A stretch of DNA of 64,000 nt from an uncultured Bacteroidota bacterium (GCA_903910445.1 CAIVZR010000003.1:1-64000), one strand, 5' to 3'. Counted from the stretch's first letter, positions 52,571 to 61,734 are shown. The notes: a model not told the origin generated them from the sequence alone. Made by a program: numbers and translations.

Positions 52571-55183
52571 TTATCCTACCACACGAAACCCAATTTTGCC
52601 TGGTTGGTTCTTACTTGGTTCTTCTTCTAGACTAAAATGTAGTACATCCTCAAGGGTTATTTCTTTCATCATTTCCGGATTTCTATTCGCAGCTGGAAGT
52701 TGTGATAGTCGCAAATTTTGATGCTTCACAGTATCTTCCATAATTTTCCTTACCAAACGACCATTACCGAAATATTTATCTTTAATTTCAAATACATGAG
52801 TGAAGTATTTTGACATGTGAACTCCAGCTTCTTCAGCAAGTTTCAAGCCTTGGTCATCTATAATATGATTTGCGATTTGCATCAGTTCCTCAGGTTTGAA
52901 ATCCTCAAAAACCAATTCACGATCGAATCTGGATTTAAGGCCTGGATTGAATTCAAGGAAGTAATTCATATTGTCGGTATAGCCTGCTGCAATAACAACA
53001 AATTGCCCTCTTCGGTCTTCCATCCTTTTCAATAATGTTTCAACTGCCTCTCTCCCAAAGTCGGAATCGCCACCTTGAGAAAGTGCATAGGCTTCATCAA
53101 TAAAGAGCACACCGCCCATTGCCTTATCAACCATCTCACTGGTTTTTGTTGCTGTTTGACCTACGAAATTTGCCACCAGGCCTTGGCGATCAGTTTCTAC
53201 AAGATGGCCCTTTTCAAGAATTCCTAAGGCTTTAAATATTTGTGCAACAATACGGGCAACAGTGGTTTTACCGGTACCTGGACTGCCTTTGAATACGGTA
53301 TGCAACGAAAATGTTTGACGTACATCCTTGCCAATTTCGCGATAGAATCGAACCAGTTTAACAAGCTCTTCAATTTCCTTCTTTACGATACCCAAGCCAA
53401 TCATTTCTTTGAGCTGATTGAATGACTCTGCTAATAAATCTTCATCAACAGGGATATCAGCCAAGGCACGTTGTTTGGATGCAAATATTTTTTCTACATC
53501 CAGTAACTCAACAGTCATTAGCTGCTCCTTCGTTACTTCCTGAGTATTGGGCAATGCCATCACTCGTAAACCAAGATTCATTTTTGCTTCATCAATCAAA
53601 GAGTTTACATAACGAGCATTACCAAATGTATGCGTACGTGTACGATAAGCTTCTACGAGTTTTTTATAAAGCAATGCTTCCGATTCTGGAGTGAAAACAA
53701 TATTTCTTTTCTTGCTGCAATAGCGAGCTATTTCTTGCAATTCTTGGGGTAAATAATCGGGGAAGTCGAAGTACATATTGAACCTCGATTTTAATCCTGG
53801 ATTAGATCCTAGAAAGTTTGTCATCTCATCAGGATAACCAGCAACCACAATAGCGATATCACCATCACCATCACTCATTTCCTTTATTAAAATTTCGATT
53901 ACCTCTTTCCCAAAATCTTTATTATCGTCGCCAGCACGTGCTAAAGCGTAGGCCTCGTCAACGAACAGAATCCCTCCTTTTGCTTTTTTAATGGCTTCTT
54001 TAACCTTTGGTGCTGTTTGCCCAATATACTCGGCTACCAAATCGGCACGATCTACTTCATGCACATGGCCTTTACTTAGGAGTCCTAAGTTTTTATAAAT
54101 TTTACCAAGCATTAAAGCTACCGTTGTTTTACCTGTACCTGGATTGCCTGTAAATACGGAATGTAAATTTATCTTATCCTCATCCTCAAATCCTTTTTCT
54201 TTTCTAATTTTAAGAAAATTAAGATAGCTACTATATTCTTTAATTTTAGCTTTTATTGTGGCGAGCCCAATCAACTCATCCATTTTATGCATTACGGCAT
54301 CTATCGACTCAGGAATATGCTGTTCTTCATCAGAAGCGGGTTCTGCACCCATAATCTGATGCACATAGGGTTCAAAACTATCTTCATCCGCTTCAATAAA
54401 TTCATCTCCAATATCAAAATGATAACCAGCAACTATTTGGTCCATAAATAGTACTTCTATACTATATTGATCTCCACCCCAAGTGCCTTTATGGTCGCTG
54501 CCCCAACCTACTGTGCAAGTAATGGTGTCGTCGTTCTTATAAACAAACAATAATCGTTCAACACCACCTTTAAGCTGGCCATTATCATTTTTGAAATTAA
54601 AAAACAATTCGCAAGCCCAGTAGTCATATTTCTTAACAAGATTCTCAGCTTGAAATTCAACCCAAATATACCTTGTCTCCGATTGCTTGAAACAATCGTA
54701 ATAAACACGTTTCGATTCATCTACATTTTGATTTGGGCCTTCATATAATCGAATATTTTTAATACGGAAATAAGGATTTGATAATTCAGTTACCATTCCT
54801 TCTTTCTCTACATAAAACGACTTCGATCCAATTAAAACCCCATCCACCCATGCCTCCCAGCGATATGCTCCTCGCTTCCAATAACCCCCAATTTTTTTCA
54901 CTCCCCATCCTTCACGTACAAAAACAACATTTTCATCTTTGGCAATATGTTTTTGAACTTGTAAATCACACATCTCAGTACTCTTACTGTCATAGCACTT
55001 CAAGTTGATCTTAATATCCCAATCTTTGTTGTCGAATAATTTATTAAAAAACGAAAGTTCGCAATAAATAAAGGAACATTCTGTTTCATCAAATACCACT
55101 CGGTATTTCTTTTCATCATTGGCAAGCCATTCATTCGAACCGTATACCTTAATGTCTTTGAATTTATAATTTACCTCACTCAT
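52571..55183 (-). CDS. Double CbxX/CfxQ-type AAA ATPase with duplicated N-terminal beta domain
   Basis: An 870-residue cytoplasmic protein. Residues ~1-275 hold two tandem copies of a beta-rich domain: copy 1 starts YKFKDIKVYGSNEW and ends ...VDGVLIGSKSFYVE; copy 2 starts FRIKNIRLYEG and ends ...FMDQIVAGYHFDIG. Two CbxX/CfxQ (SpoVK-like) AAA modules follow. AAA1: Walker A GNPGTGKTT (~346), Walker B GILFVDEAYA (~408), SRF arginine finger. AAA2: GSPGTGKTT (~633), GVLFIDEAYA (~692), NPGLKSRFDRE. Both appear active. CbbX remodels Rubisco, and EccA acts in type VII secretion, but neither system is present. It is a probable protein remodeller; the target is unknown. Monocistronic. Confidence 0.85.
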   Translation of the reverse strand: MSEVNYKFKDIKVYGSNEWLANDEKKYRVVFDETECSFIYCELSFFNKLFDNKDWDIKINLKCYDSKSTEMCDLQVQKHIAKDENVVFVREGWGVKKIGGYWKRGAYRWEAWVDGVLIGSKSFYVEKEGMVTELSNPYFRIKNIRLYEGPNQNVDESKRVYYDCFKQSETRYIWVEFQAENLVKKYDYWACELFFNFKNDNGQLKGGVERLLFVYKNDDTITCTVGWGSDHKGTWGGDQYSIEVLFMDQIVAGYHFDIGDEFIEADEDSFEPYVHQIMGAEPASDEEQHIPESIDAVMHKMDELIGLATIKAKIKEYSSYLNFLKIRKEKGFEDEDKINLHSVFTGNPGTGKTTVALMLGKIYKNLGLLSKGHVHEVDRADLVAEYIGQTAPKVKEAIKKAKGGILFVDEAYALARAGDDNKDFGKEVIEILIKEMSDGDGDIAIVVAGYPDEMTNFLGSNPGLKSRFNMYFDFPDYLPQELQEIARYCSKKRNIVFTPESEALLYKKLVEAYRTRTHTFGNARYVNSLIDEAKMNLGLRVMALPNTQEVTKEQLMTVELLDVEKIFASKQRALADIPVDEDLLAESFNQLKEMIGLGIVKKEIEELVKLVRFYREIGKDVRQTFSLHTVFKGSPGTGKTTVARIVAQIFKALGILEKGHLVETDRQGLVANFVGQTATKTSEMVDKAMGGVLFIDEAYALSQGGDSDFGREAVETLLKRMEDRRGQFVVIAAGYTDNMNYFLEFNPGLKSRFDRELVFEDFKPEELMQIANHIIDDQGLKLAEEAGVHMSKYFTHVFEIKDKYFGNGRLVRKIMEDTVKHQNLRLSQLPAANRNPEMMKEITLEDVLHFSLEEEPSKNQPGKIGFRVVG

Positions 55184-55437
55184 GGTTTCTTAATTTATTT
55201 ACCCAGGGCTCTATTTCTTTAACTTTAAATTGAATATCAATGATAGCGAAAATCAGCAGCTATTATATTGTGTATTGCAATTTTACCATTTCAGCGATGA
55301 AAAACAAACATTTTTAAATTATTTTACAAAATTGCATAGATTAAACTTAAATAGTCAAAGAATTGTCAAAATAACGAATTACTTGAATCATACTATCATT
55401 TAACAATTCAATTGAAATCAGTTAAACTTCTATTGAT

Positions 55438-56100
55438 TTAGCCTATTTTACCACCTAATATCTGAAGTTCTTTATTTTCAACAAGTGGTAGTTCGGAACC
55501 AGCTTTCGCTAATTTCAAGAGTGCTTTGGCAAGGATATCAGAAGCAATAACATGATCGGGAGTTAGCCACTCTAACAATGGAAATATGGGAAGAAATATC
55601 TTATAAAGAAATGCCATATTGGGGTTTTTATGAATGGGCTTAATTCCAGCAGGCCGGGCAATGATTAGCTTCAATCCATTTATTCGATGCAATTCATTCT
55701 CGGCTTTTCCTTTGATACGTGCGAAGAGTGTGCGGCTTTTTTCGGTTGTATCGGCCCCAGCCCCACTTAAGAAAACAAAAGTTCCATTTTTGTTCGATGC
55801 ATACCAAGCCTGCGCTGCAGCAAGGGTGAAATCGAAGGTAATTTGTACATATTCTGTCTTTGAAACTTGCGATTGTGAAATTCCTAGGCACCAAATAAAC
55901 GCATCAGCTCCCGAAAATTCATCTAGTAAAGAATCGTAACTCATGAAATCTTGATGTAATATTTGACGAATTTTTGGGCTATTAAGCTTGACTGGTTTTC
56001 TTGAAATGGCAATAATTTCGGCTACTTCATTATCTAAAATTGCCTGACGCACAACTTCTTGTCCTGCAGTGCCGGTGGCCCCTGTTACAATGATTTTCAT
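55438..56100 (-). CDS. NAD(P)H-binding SDR protein (atypical, HTATIP2/NmrA-like)
   Basis: A 220-residue Rossmann protein. The start MKIIVTGATGTAGQEVVRQA has the GATGxxG cofactor loop; EIIAISRKPVKLNSPKIRQI gives the Arg that favours NADP. ADAFIWCLGISQSQVSKTEY and FVFLSGAGADTTEKSRTLFA fall where the Asn/Ser of SDRs lie, and KGKAENELHRINGLKLIIAR then PAGIKPIHKNP are as in HTATIP2-like atypical SDRs. It is a plausible NADPH-dependent reductase or sensor in the cytoplasm. It lies alone between the double-AAA gene and the divergent IPExxxVDY-like gene. Confidence 0.82.
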   Translation of the reverse strand: MKIIVTGATGTAGQEVVRQAILDNEVAEIIAISRKPVKLNSPKIRQILHQDFMSYDSLLDEFSGADAFIWCLGISQSQVSKTEYVQITFDFTLAAAQAWYASNKNGTFVFLSGAGADTTEKSRTLFARIKGKAENELHRINGLKLIIARPAGIKPIHKNPNMAFLYKIFLPIFPLLEWLTPDHVIASDILAKALLKLAKAGSELPLVENKELQILGGKIG

Positions 56101-56213
56101 GTGGTAAATTTAGGGTAATTAATTTTCTCGACTTATTTAGTTTAAAATTGGGAAGACTAATAAATAATAATTATTTGGTTTCCTATTCATTTTGATAGTT
56201 TCTTTGCATAACA

Positions 56214-56711
56214 ATGGCCAAGAAAAATAAATTGCTAAATGAACCCGAACTGATTGCATCAGTGAACTGGGCCATTGTAAGTCATCTGAAACCACATCAA
56301 TTGGCTTATCGTATCAATGAAGTTTGCCATTGGAATTTACTACGGCTAAGAAATCTTGGAACAGGAGGGAAGTCGAAAGAAACTGGATTTGCACTATTTA
56401 ATTTTCAAGATCATGAAATGCATCCTGATTTTTATTTGATTACGCTTAAGGATGAGCAACAAGTATTAGTAAAGGATTTGAAGCAATTTGATTACCTTTT
56501 ACAAGCCCGTTTACCCGACGAAGATACCAAATGGGATTCTCAGGGAATTATGAACCAAATTAAGAGTATTGAAAATGTTATTGGAGTATTTGAAATAAAT
56601 CTAGAGACGGTAAAAGCAGCTGATGTATTATATTTTGATAAACAACTGGATAAACTTGAAGTAGAAAAACCAATAGAAAAGCTGGTTAGAAATAAACGAA
56701 TCGTAAAATAA
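56214..56711 (+). CDS. IPExxxVDY-like family protein
   Basis: A 165-residue cytoplasmic protein. The pattern HLKPHQLAYRINEVCHWNLL near the N-terminus, a middle FALFNFQDHEMHPDFYLITL and then VLVKDLKQFDYLLQARLP resemble the IPExxxVDY family restricted to Bacteroidota, with LKQFDY standing where IPExxxVDY is expected; the motif itself is degenerate. NQIKSIENVIGVFEINLETV is the conserved C-terminal part. The family function is unknown. It starts 114 bases after the divergent SDR gene and is followed eight bases later by an rRNA methyltransferase gene, so the two are cotranscribed. Confidence 0.65.
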   Translation: MAKKNKLLNEPELIASVNWAIVSHLKPHQLAYRINEVCHWNLLRLRNLGTGGKSKETGFALFNFQDHEMHPDFYLITLKDEQQVLVKDLKQFDYLLQARLPDEDTKWDSQGIMNQIKSIENVIGVFEINLETVKAADVLYFDKQLDKLEVEKPIEKLVRNKRIVK

Positions 56712-56719
56712 ATATTTAA

Positions 56720-57895
56720 ATGATCCCAAGCATCAAATTACAAAGAGGAAAAGGATACCGTGTTGAGGCGGGTCACCCCTGGATTTACAATAATGAAGTT
56801 GAGCTAGTTGAAGGCGATGTTGAAGATGGTGATATTGTTGAAGTATACAATTTCAAGAATAACTTTATAGGTAGAGGTTATTATAATGGAAAATCACAAA
56901 TTTTAATTCGAATTCTAACTCGCGATTTTGAAGAACAAATAAATGAAGATTTCTTTTTTAGGAAAATTTCTGATGCACAAGCAATGCGCCATGAATGGGG
57001 TTATCGTCACAATTACCGTGTAGTATTTGGAGAAGCAGATGGTTTACCTTCATTAGTAATTGATAAATTCAATGGTGTTTTGGTATTGCAAATACTTACT
57101 CTAGGAATGGAGAAGTGGAAGCAGGAAATTTTAAACGCACTTAATAAGATTTTTAAACCTACGGGCATCTATGAAAGAAACGATGTTCCAGTAAGAATTC
57201 TCGAAGGCTTAACCGAAGATAAAGGATTTCTATCGGCGCCTTTTGATACGAATTTTGCAATAGAAGAGCCTGATGGTGTTAAGTTCTGGATTGATATTGT
57301 GAATGGTCAAAAAACAGGATTCTTTCTAGATCAGAAGGAAAACCGATTGGCATTAAAACCTTATGTTGAAAACAAAGAAGTGTTGGACTGCTTTTGTTAT
57401 ACAGGTTCATTTAGCATGTATGCTGCGAAATACAATGCCAAACATGTATTAGGATTGGATATTAGTGAGGATGCAATTCGTCAGGCGAAGTTAAATGCCG
57501 ACTTAAACAAATTCAACAACTGTACTTTTGAAGCCAGGAACACTTTTGATGCTTTATCTGAATTTTACCGCCTGCAAAGAAAATTTGATACCATAATTTT
57601 AGATCCACCTGCATTCACAAAAAACCGGCATAATATTGAAAATGCTCTGAAAGGGTATAAAGAAATAAATCTGAAGGCACTAAAAATCCTTAATAAAGGG
57701 GGGTATCTAATTACTTGTACGTGCTCACATTTTATTACTGAGGAGCATTTTGTGAATGTATTGTATGAAGCTGCGAGCGACGCAAAGGTTCAAATTCGTC
57801 AGATGGAATATCGATTGCAAAGTAAGGACCATCCATATATTTGGGGGATTGATGAAACATTGTACTTGAAATTTTATGTGCTTCAAGTAGTTTAA
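56720..57895 (+). CDS. Class I SAM-dependent rRNA methyltransferase (RlmI-like)
   Basis: A 391-residue RNA methyltransferase. A PUA domain (residues ~1-75, IKLQRGKGYRVEAGHPWIYN) is followed by the EEHEA-like middle domain (FGEADGLPSLVIDKF) and a Rossmann methyltransferase: VLDCFCYTGSFSMYAAKYNA (SAM loop), VLGLDISEDAIRQAKLNA, the D-P-P-x-F motif in ILDPPAFTKNRH (near residue 294) and LITCTCSHFITEEHF with the catalytic cysteine. This matches RlmI, which makes m5C1962 in 23S rRNA of E. coli; the length also fits (396). Second in an operon after the IPExxxVDY-like gene. Target base inferred by homology. Confidence 0.9.
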   Translation: MIPSIKLQRGKGYRVEAGHPWIYNNEVELVEGDVEDGDIVEVYNFKNNFIGRGYYNGKSQILIRILTRDFEEQINEDFFFRKISDAQAMRHEWGYRHNYRVVFGEADGLPSLVIDKFNGVLVLQILTLGMEKWKQEILNALNKIFKPTGIYERNDVPVRILEGLTEDKGFLSAPFDTNFAIEEPDGVKFWIDIVNGQKTGFFLDQKENRLALKPYVENKEVLDCFCYTGSFSMYAAKYNAKHVLGLDISEDAIRQAKLNADLNKFNNCTFEARNTFDALSEFYRLQRKFDTIILDPPAFTKNRHNIENALKGYKEINLKALKILNKGGYLITCTCSHFITEEHFVNVLYEAASDAKVQIRQMEYRLQSKDHPYIWGIDETLYLKFYVLQVV

Positions 57896-57982
57896 TTCAA
57901 TAGTTATTTAAAATCGCCTATCTAGAACTAAGTGTATTTCAAGCGAACCTGACCTTGATTTTTAATATTCAAATTCTAAACC

Positions 57983-57990
57983 TATTTTTG
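57983..57990 (+). promoter_or_regulatory. -7 box TATTTTTG four bases from a start codon
   Basis: TATTTTTG ends four bases before ATG 57995; TTT lies 19 bases upstream of the box. If used, transcription would begin at or next to the A of the ATG, giving a leaderless mRNA. Confidence 0.45.
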
Positions 57991-57994
57991 TTCC

Positions 57995-58399
57995 ATGAAC
58001 GCCGACGAAACTTTAAAAGTAATTGAATCCGAAAAGGAAATACAACAATACCTTGGTCAGGATACCAATCACATTATTAATTTCAAATATGAATTTCGTG
58101 ATGGGAAAATGCATGTTTATGTAGAAACGATCAATCCGAAATACAATCAAATGTTTTTGTTTCATACAGAAACAGGAATAGATAAACTTGATGCCCTGAC
58201 TAGAATGCTCGATTATGTGAAAAGCTATAAGGATAAGCAAGATTCTTATACTATACAATGGTGTGCAACAGGTGAGCGGGAGGTTCGAACCAGTTATTTT
58301 AGCGGCGCAACCATTGAGGAGGCGTTAGCCAAGTTCAGATATGGTCGTGATCGAAATAAGACAACAATATTCTTAATTTCTCTGAATCCTAAGGCCTAA
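57995..58399 (+). CDS. Hypothetical 134-residue protein
   Basis: A soluble, charged protein with no signal peptide or membrane segment: MNADETLKVIESEKEIQQYL then FKYEFRDGKMHVYVETINPK, a two-layer alpha/beta look. TSYFSGATIEEALAKFRYGR near the C-terminus recalls a binding helix in phage-like or ribosome-associated small proteins but gives no firm match. It is flanked by the RlmI-like gene (99-base gap) and the DUF3108 gene (95-base gap), and a TATTTTTG box lies directly against its ATG. Function unknown; the clean frame and charge pattern make it a convincing gene. Confidence 0.7.
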   Translation: MNADETLKVIESEKEIQQYLGQDTNHIINFKYEFRDGKMHVYVETINPKYNQMFLFHTETGIDKLDALTRMLDYVKSYKDKQDSYTIQWCATGEREVRTSYFSGATIEEALAKFRYGRDRNKTTIFLISLNPKA

Positions 58400-58494
58400 G
58401 AGAATTGATTCATTAAGAATTAATAACTTATTAGTGAATCCTAGAAACGTTCTCGGTATATTCTTTGATTACCTTAGGAATATCATTACTAACC

Positions 58495-59286
58495 ATGAAT
58501 TCCATAAAGCTTAAACTAAGTTTCTTCATTTTAGCCTTCATTTTATTTAGTTTCAGATCGGATAATTTTGAGTTTAGGAAATTAAATAACTCAGCATTTA
58601 CAGCCGGTGAAACTATTGAATTTCGAATACATTACGGGATTGTTACAGCGGGTTATGGCTCAATAAAAGTATTGCCATACACCGAAAAATTACGTGGAAG
58701 AGAAGTTTATCATATTATTGGCAAAGGGAAATCGGCGAGTAGCTTCGATTGGTTTTTTAAAGTAAGAGATGAATATCATTCTTATATAGATATTAACGCC
58801 TTAGCACCTCTTAAATATTCAAAAGACCAACATGAAGGAAGTTTCAACGACCGGGATGATGCTACCTTTGATCATGAGAAGAAGGTTATAAATTCTGTAA
58901 AGGGGAAATTCAATATGCCTGAGTATACTCAGGATGTAATTAGCTTGCTTTATTATGCGAGGAGTTTAAATGTGAAAGGTGCCCCAATTGGAACTTCATT
59001 TCCAATAACCTTTTATCTTGACAAGGAAATAACTACCATCTCATTGAAAATCGTTGGGCGGGAAAATATTTCAACCGAACTGGGTGTTTTTCATGCAATT
59101 AAGATTAGGCCACAAGTAATTGCTGATCGTGTTTTTAAAGATCAGGATGCCATGACACTTTGGGTTACTGACGACAATAATTTACTTCCGTTGCGTATTC
59201 AAGCCGACCTTACAGTTGGTTCAATTAAGGCAGATATTGTTAAGTATAGCAATTTAAAAAACAGTACGGATGCATTTATCAAATAG
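58495..59286 (+). CDS. DUF3108 exported protein
   Basis: Start at ATG 58495 (263 residues); the frame extends to a TTG ten codons upstream. The N-terminus MNSIKLKLSFFILAFILFSF is a signal peptide. The mature part matches DUF3108: AFTAGETIEFRIHYGIVTAG begins the domain, then YHIIGKGKSASSFDWFFKVR, KYSKDQHEGSFNDRDDATFD, VISLLYYARSLNV and ALTLWVTDDNNLLPLRIQAD-like sequence at the end. These periplasmic lipocalin-like proteins are of unknown function and have been linked to envelope assembly. It is convergent with the PHP phosphatase gene, 13 bases apart, with no hairpin between. Confidence 0.85.
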   Translation: MNSIKLKLSFFILAFILFSFRSDNFEFRKLNNSAFTAGETIEFRIHYGIVTAGYGSIKVLPYTEKLRGREVYHIIGKGKSASSFDWFFKVRDEYHSYIDINALAPLKYSKDQHEGSFNDRDDATFDHEKKVINSVKGKFNMPEYTQDVISLLYYARSLNVKGAPIGTSFPITFYLDKEITTISLKIVGRENISTELGVFHAIKIRPQVIADRVFKDQDAMTLWVTDDNNLLPLRIQADLTVGSIKADIVKYSNLKNSTDAFIK

Positions 59287-59299
59287 ACTTCAAAATTTC

Positions 59300-60037
59300 T
59301 TAAAGCTCACTTAAAAGTTCCAAATGGTGCGATTGCTTTATCGCTTCATGATAAAGCTCTGATTCAAACACATTTGGTAATAGCTCAAGATGTTTAAGTT
59401 TATGAGCATCGCTCGATAAATAGTAGGCGAGTTTGTTATCTATTAGCTTTTCTGCAATACGCTTTTCGTTGGGCCCATAGTATCCAATGAGGGAAAGCAG
59501 ATTTACTTGCAAACGACAACCAGTCTGAGCAATTTTCTCATACATATCATATCGAGAATGAAAAAAGCTATAGCGTTCAGGATGCGCTAAGATGGGTTGA
59601 AATCCAGCGATCTGTAAATTAAAAATGGTATCGAATAAATTGTGTGGTTCATTTACGTATGATATTTCGAACAGTATTTTATTTTTTGCAAAAGGCAGTA
59701 ATTGCTTTGCTTTTATTTTCTCATCAAACCATTCATCCAAATAATATTCTGCTGATGCCAATAGTGTAATTTGAAGTCCGTTAGCATCGGAAGCCTCTTG
59801 CAAGAGCTGAAGCTTCTCCAAAATCATTTCAGGTGTGTTTTTGTAAAAGTCGCCCATAACATGAGGCGACATGATGAGATGAGTATAACCAAATCCCTGC
59901 ATCTTCCGCAACAGTTCAATGCTTTCCTCCATGTTCTCGGAGCCATCGTCTAATTCTGGGAGTATATGGGAATGAAAATCAATTTTCAATGACTCGTAAT
60001 TAATGTGCTTTATCTTTTTCTTGAAGAAATTAAACAT
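59300..60037 (-). CDS. CpsB/YwqE-type PHP-domain tyrosine phosphatase
   Basis: A 245-residue manganese-dependent phosphatase of the polymerase and histidinol phosphatase fold. Metal motifs: LKIDFHSHILPELDDGSENM (H22, H24, D30), THLIMSPHVMG, LLASAEYYLDE, PILAHPERYSF and YLSSDAHKLKHL. This arrangement is that of CpsB/Wzb-like enzymes that dephosphorylate bacterial tyrosine kinases controlling capsule or exopolysaccharide. No BY-kinase gene is in the window. It starts two bases after the stop of an ABC exporter gene on the same strand, so the exporter and phosphatase are one operon. A link to polysaccharide export is inferred from this pairing. Confidence 0.86.
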   Translation of the reverse strand: MFNFFKKKIKHINYESLKIDFHSHILPELDDGSENMEESIELLRKMQGFGYTHLIMSPHVMGDFYKNTPEMILEKLQLLQEASDANGLQITLLASAEYYLDEWFDEKIKAKQLLPFAKNKILFEISYVNEPHNLFDTIFNLQIAGFQPILAHPERYSFFHSRYDMYEKIAQTGCRLQVNLLSLIGYYGPNEKRIAEKLIDNKLAYYLSSDAHKLKHLELLPNVFESELYHEAIKQSHHLELLSEL

Positions 60038-60039
60038 AG

Positions 60040-61710
60040 CTATTCTTGTTTCAAAGTACCGTTTTTAAATTCAAAAATGTGATCACATATCTCAAAAGCA
60101 CTGCGTTGATGAGAAACTATTAAAATTGTCTTTCCTTTTTTCTTTTCGTCAAGAAGCACTGAAATTGCATTTTTAAGTGTTTCAGAATCGAATGATGCAA
60201 AAATTTCATCTAGTACTAGAATAGGATGATTAAAGTACAATGCTCTAGCCAATGAGATTAGTTTCTTTTGTCCTCCCGAAAGCTTGCTACCAGCTTCACC
60301 AGCATTGGAATTAGGGTTGGAAAAAAGGTGTTCAATTTTATTTAATTCTAATTTTAATACAATTTGATTTAGGGAATCCATATTTGCATCTCCTTCAATC
60401 CCAAAGGTAATATTCTCAATAAGGGAGCCATTAAAAATAAATACATCCTGTTTTACAAAGGAAAATAGATTTCTGTAACTTGAAATTCTATTATCATTTA
60501 ATACAATGTCATCTATAATTATCTTGCCTTCTGATGAAGGTATAAGCTGAAGTAAGAGTTGTAGGAAAGTAGATTTCCCTTCCCCAGTATTTCCAAAAAT
60601 CCCAATACAATCTCCATGCTTTATCTCAAATGATTCAATATTGCAGATTTCTTTGTTCTCAAATCTAAACTTAAGATTTTCAAGTCGAATAGATTTGTTA
60701 AACGAAATTGGCTCTGTTTGCAATTGAATTTTCTGCTTTTTCAAATAGGATTGTAAAACATTAACAGAGAACCAATGGTTTTTGATGCGTAGCATAGAAC
60801 CCAAGCTCCGATTTACCGATGGCAATAATCGAAATGCTGAAGCAATGAAAAGCGTCATGTCGAAAGGTAGAGAAGTGGCTACTTCAAATTTGTTGTGGTA
60901 AATATAAATGATACAAAGAGCCATTACAGCAAACAATTCCATAAGACGTGCAGGAATACTATTAAAGGTGTAAACCTTAGCATCTGTGCCATAAATATTA
61001 CCTTGTAAAACGTCAAAATCCGATTCGAAATACTTTTTCCTATCATAAACAGTAGCATCGGTTTGCGCATCCATTGCTTGAATAAGAGCATCCTGAGCCG
61101 CCTTTACTTGTGAATTGCGATATTCGCCGAGGCGCTCCACTTTGTTTTTAATGCTACGATAGCTGAGATACGCTGCAGGTGCGATGCAAATAAAAACCAA
61201 TAGACTAATATAAAATGCCGTAATCGATAAGAAGATTAGCATCAAGAGGGAAACACATATTTCGGTAATTAAAGTAATATACCCCATAATTACACCATTA
61301 GAAAATGCTCCCGGCACATACATTACATCACTTACAAGGGAACCTGTTTCTGTATTTCTAAAAAATAACCCATCTTGATTATAAATGATTCTAAATAAAT
61401 TTCTGCTTTGATTTTGTGCTTCATTAAAAGCGAAACTTGCCTGCAATTTTGTTAGATAAGTTGTAATGAAATTCTTTGTAATAAAAAAAGCAATAACACC
61501 AATCGCACCCATGATTAGATTAGATAATGAGTTATCCAATTCAGATGTAATAAAGTTTACAGCATATACCAGGCTTGCGATTCCAAACACATCTAAAAAG
61601 GCACTTATTAGAGAATAGAAAACCATTAACAACAATTTTTTGCGTTGAGTAGTTCCTATAATTGAATGAATAGCAAACCTTGTTTTAAGTAATATATTGT
61701 TACGAAGCAA
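60040..61710 (-). CDS. ABC exporter, fused membrane and ATP-binding domains (MsbA-like)
   Basis: A 556-residue half-transporter. TTG 61710 is used as start: in-frame TAA lies 8 codons upstream and the next ATG (codon 29) would cut into the first helix. Residues ~30-310 contain six hydrophobic helices. The nucleotide-binding domain has Walker A FGNTGEGKST (~375), Q-loop FSFVKQDVFIF, signature KLSGGQKKLISLARAL, Walker B PILVLDEIFASFD and the H-loop SHQRS. All catalytic elements are present. It should form a homodimer that flips or exports a lipid, lipid-linked glycan or peptide. A TAAATTCG box lies at 61727-61734; the PHP phosphatase gene follows after two bases. Confidence 0.88.
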   Translation of the reverse strand: MLRNNILLKTRFAIHSIIGTTQRKKLLLMVFYSLISAFLDVFGIASLVYAVNFITSELDNSLSNLIMGAIGVIAFFITKNFITTYLTKLQASFAFNEAQNQSRNLFRIIYNQDGLFFRNTETGSLVSDVMYVPGAFSNGVIMGYITLITEICVSLLMLIFLSITAFYISLLVFICIAPAAYLSYRSIKNKVERLGEYRNSQVKAAQDALIQAMDAQTDATVYDRKKYFESDFDVLQGNIYGTDAKVYTFNSIPARLMELFAVMALCIIYIYHNKFEVATSLPFDMTLFIASAFRLLPSVNRSLGSMLRIKNHWFSVNVLQSYLKKQKIQLQTEPISFNKSIRLENLKFRFENKEICNIESFEIKHGDCIGIFGNTGEGKSTFLQLLLQLIPSSEGKIIIDDIVLNDNRISSYRNLFSFVKQDVFIFNGSLIENITFGIEGDANMDSLNQIVLKLELNKIEHLFSNPNSNAGEAGSKLSGGQKKLISLARALYFNHPILVLDEIFASFDSETLKNAISVLLDEKKKGKTILIVSHQRSAFEICDHIFEFKNGTLKQE

Positions 61711-61726
61711 TAGGTTTTTTTGGGAG

Positions 61727-61734
61727 CGAATTTA
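61727..61734 (-). promoter_or_regulatory. -7 box TAAATTCG of ABC exporter gene
   Basis: TAAATTCG on the minus strand ends 16 bases before the TTG start. No TTG at the expected distance upstream. Confidence 0.4.

Noticed and set aside
52571-55183. Reading the double-AAA gene as part of a type VII secretion or anti-phage system
   Set aside because: No EccB/EccC, WXG100, nuclease or other defence gene lies nearby; the flanks are a CoA-binding protein and an SDR.
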